In this document: positions 5,970 to 6,381 of the stretch, one piece after another
Layout of the letters: each line of letters begins with the position of its first letter
Numbering within the stretch: the stretch's first letter is position 1
Source: Hyphomicrobiales bacterium
GTDB lineage: Bacteria > Pseudomonadota > Alphaproteobacteria > Rhizobiales > Afifellaceae
DNA: 6,381 nucleotides
Assembly: GCA_013812985.1 (NCBI GenBank)
Contig: JACCSN010000956.1
Location: 1-6,381, forward strand
Direction of reading: 5' to 3'
Translations under genes and position numbers: made by a program
Notes under the pieces: generated by a model
The model's input: only the letters and a program-made list of their open reading frames with translations
Database searches by the model: none
What the model was told of the DNA's origin: nothing

Positions 5970-6018
5970 CCCTCATGGTGAGGTGCGAGCGCATCGCGCG
6001 AGCCTCGAACCACGAGGG
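5970..6018. repeat. Palindromic intergenic repeat, unit A3 (same family as A1)
   Basis: Arms CCCTCATGGT (5970-5979) and ACCACGAGGG (6009-6018) pair at 9 of 10 positions. The layout is that of unit A1: CCCTCAT, two variable bases, TGAGG, a GC-rich middle, CTCGAA, two variable bases, ACGAGGG. The middle is longer and different (GCGAGCGCATCGCGCGAG). It lies about 85 bases beyond the 3' end of rpoD, between convergent genes. Confidence 0.85.
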
Positions 6019-6081
6019 CGGCTCTTTGAAACCTCGGGCCGGAAGGCCGCGGGATGATGAAGCTCGCCGCTGCGCCAATCA

Positions 6082-6101
6082 GGGGCGGAGCAGACCGCCT
6101 C
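6082..6101 (-). terminator. Weak hairpin just after rpoD
   Basis: GGGGCGG/CCGCCTC arms (with one G-T pair) and a six-base loop start two bases beyond the rpoD stop codon. No T-run follows in the direction of rpoD transcription, so intrinsic termination is doubtful. The larger palindromes further on may do this job instead. Confidence 0.25.
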
Positions 6102-6102
6102 C

Positions 6103-6381
<279 letters not shown>

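Noticed and set aside
5692..6078. Minus-strand open frame of 128 codons in the repeat region
   Set aside because: It runs through two repeat units (5847-5905 and 5970-6018), has an Arg/Ser-rich product and no ribosome binding site; chains of this type are familiar as spurious translations of intergenic repeats.

Overview
The window looks like a high-GC chromosomal segment of an alphaproteobacterium, most likely of the order Hyphomicrobiales (Rhizobiales). Three things support this: the glycine-rich DUF533/TerB-like protein at the left edge, the C-terminus of a housekeeping RpoD at the right edge, and intergenic palindromes of the CCTCAT..TGAGG....CTCGAA..ACGAGG type, which I know as common in this order. 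The repeats resemble those of Methylocystaceae/Beijerinckiaceae genomes, but that is only an impression from memory. I see no mobile element, CRISPR array, tRNA or rRNA, and no clear novel system.

Layout, left to right. (1) Positions 1-729, plus strand: 3' part of a DUF533 membrane-associated protein whose start lies off the window. (2) About 763-870: two palindromic repeat units between convergent genes. (3) 860-3042, minus strand: a two-gene operon of an HMG-CoA-lyase-like enzyme followed by a class III (CaiB/BaiF) CoA-transferase, joined by an ATGA stop/start overlap. (4) 3043-3159: a short divergent control region with a CGCCTAGGCG palindrome. (5) 3160-5221, plus strand: a probable two-gene sugar operon of a ketose 3-epimerase-like TIM-barrel protein and a galactose-mutarotase-fold protein. 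(6) 5222-6102: about 880 bases without a credible gene, packed with inverted repeats of at least three types, again between convergent genes. (7) 6103-6381, minus strand: the last 92 residues of the primary sigma factor RpoD.

How the genes may work together. The minus-strand pair can be read as an activate-then-cleave module: the CoA-transferase would load CoA onto a branched 3-hydroxy acid such as 3-hydroxy-3-methylglutarate or a citramalate-like acid, and the lyase would split the thioester into acetyl-CoA and a keto product. The plus-strand pair would interconvert ketose epimers and sugar anomers. The two operons share one short intergenic region, but nothing in the sequence ties them to one pathway.

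The most interesting structural observation is in the intergenic repeats. The best-formed units, at 763-807 and 5970-6018, differ by a paired CC/GG to GG/CC exchange that keeps the stem. Both also keep a mismatch that would be a G-U wobble only in a minus-strand transcript.
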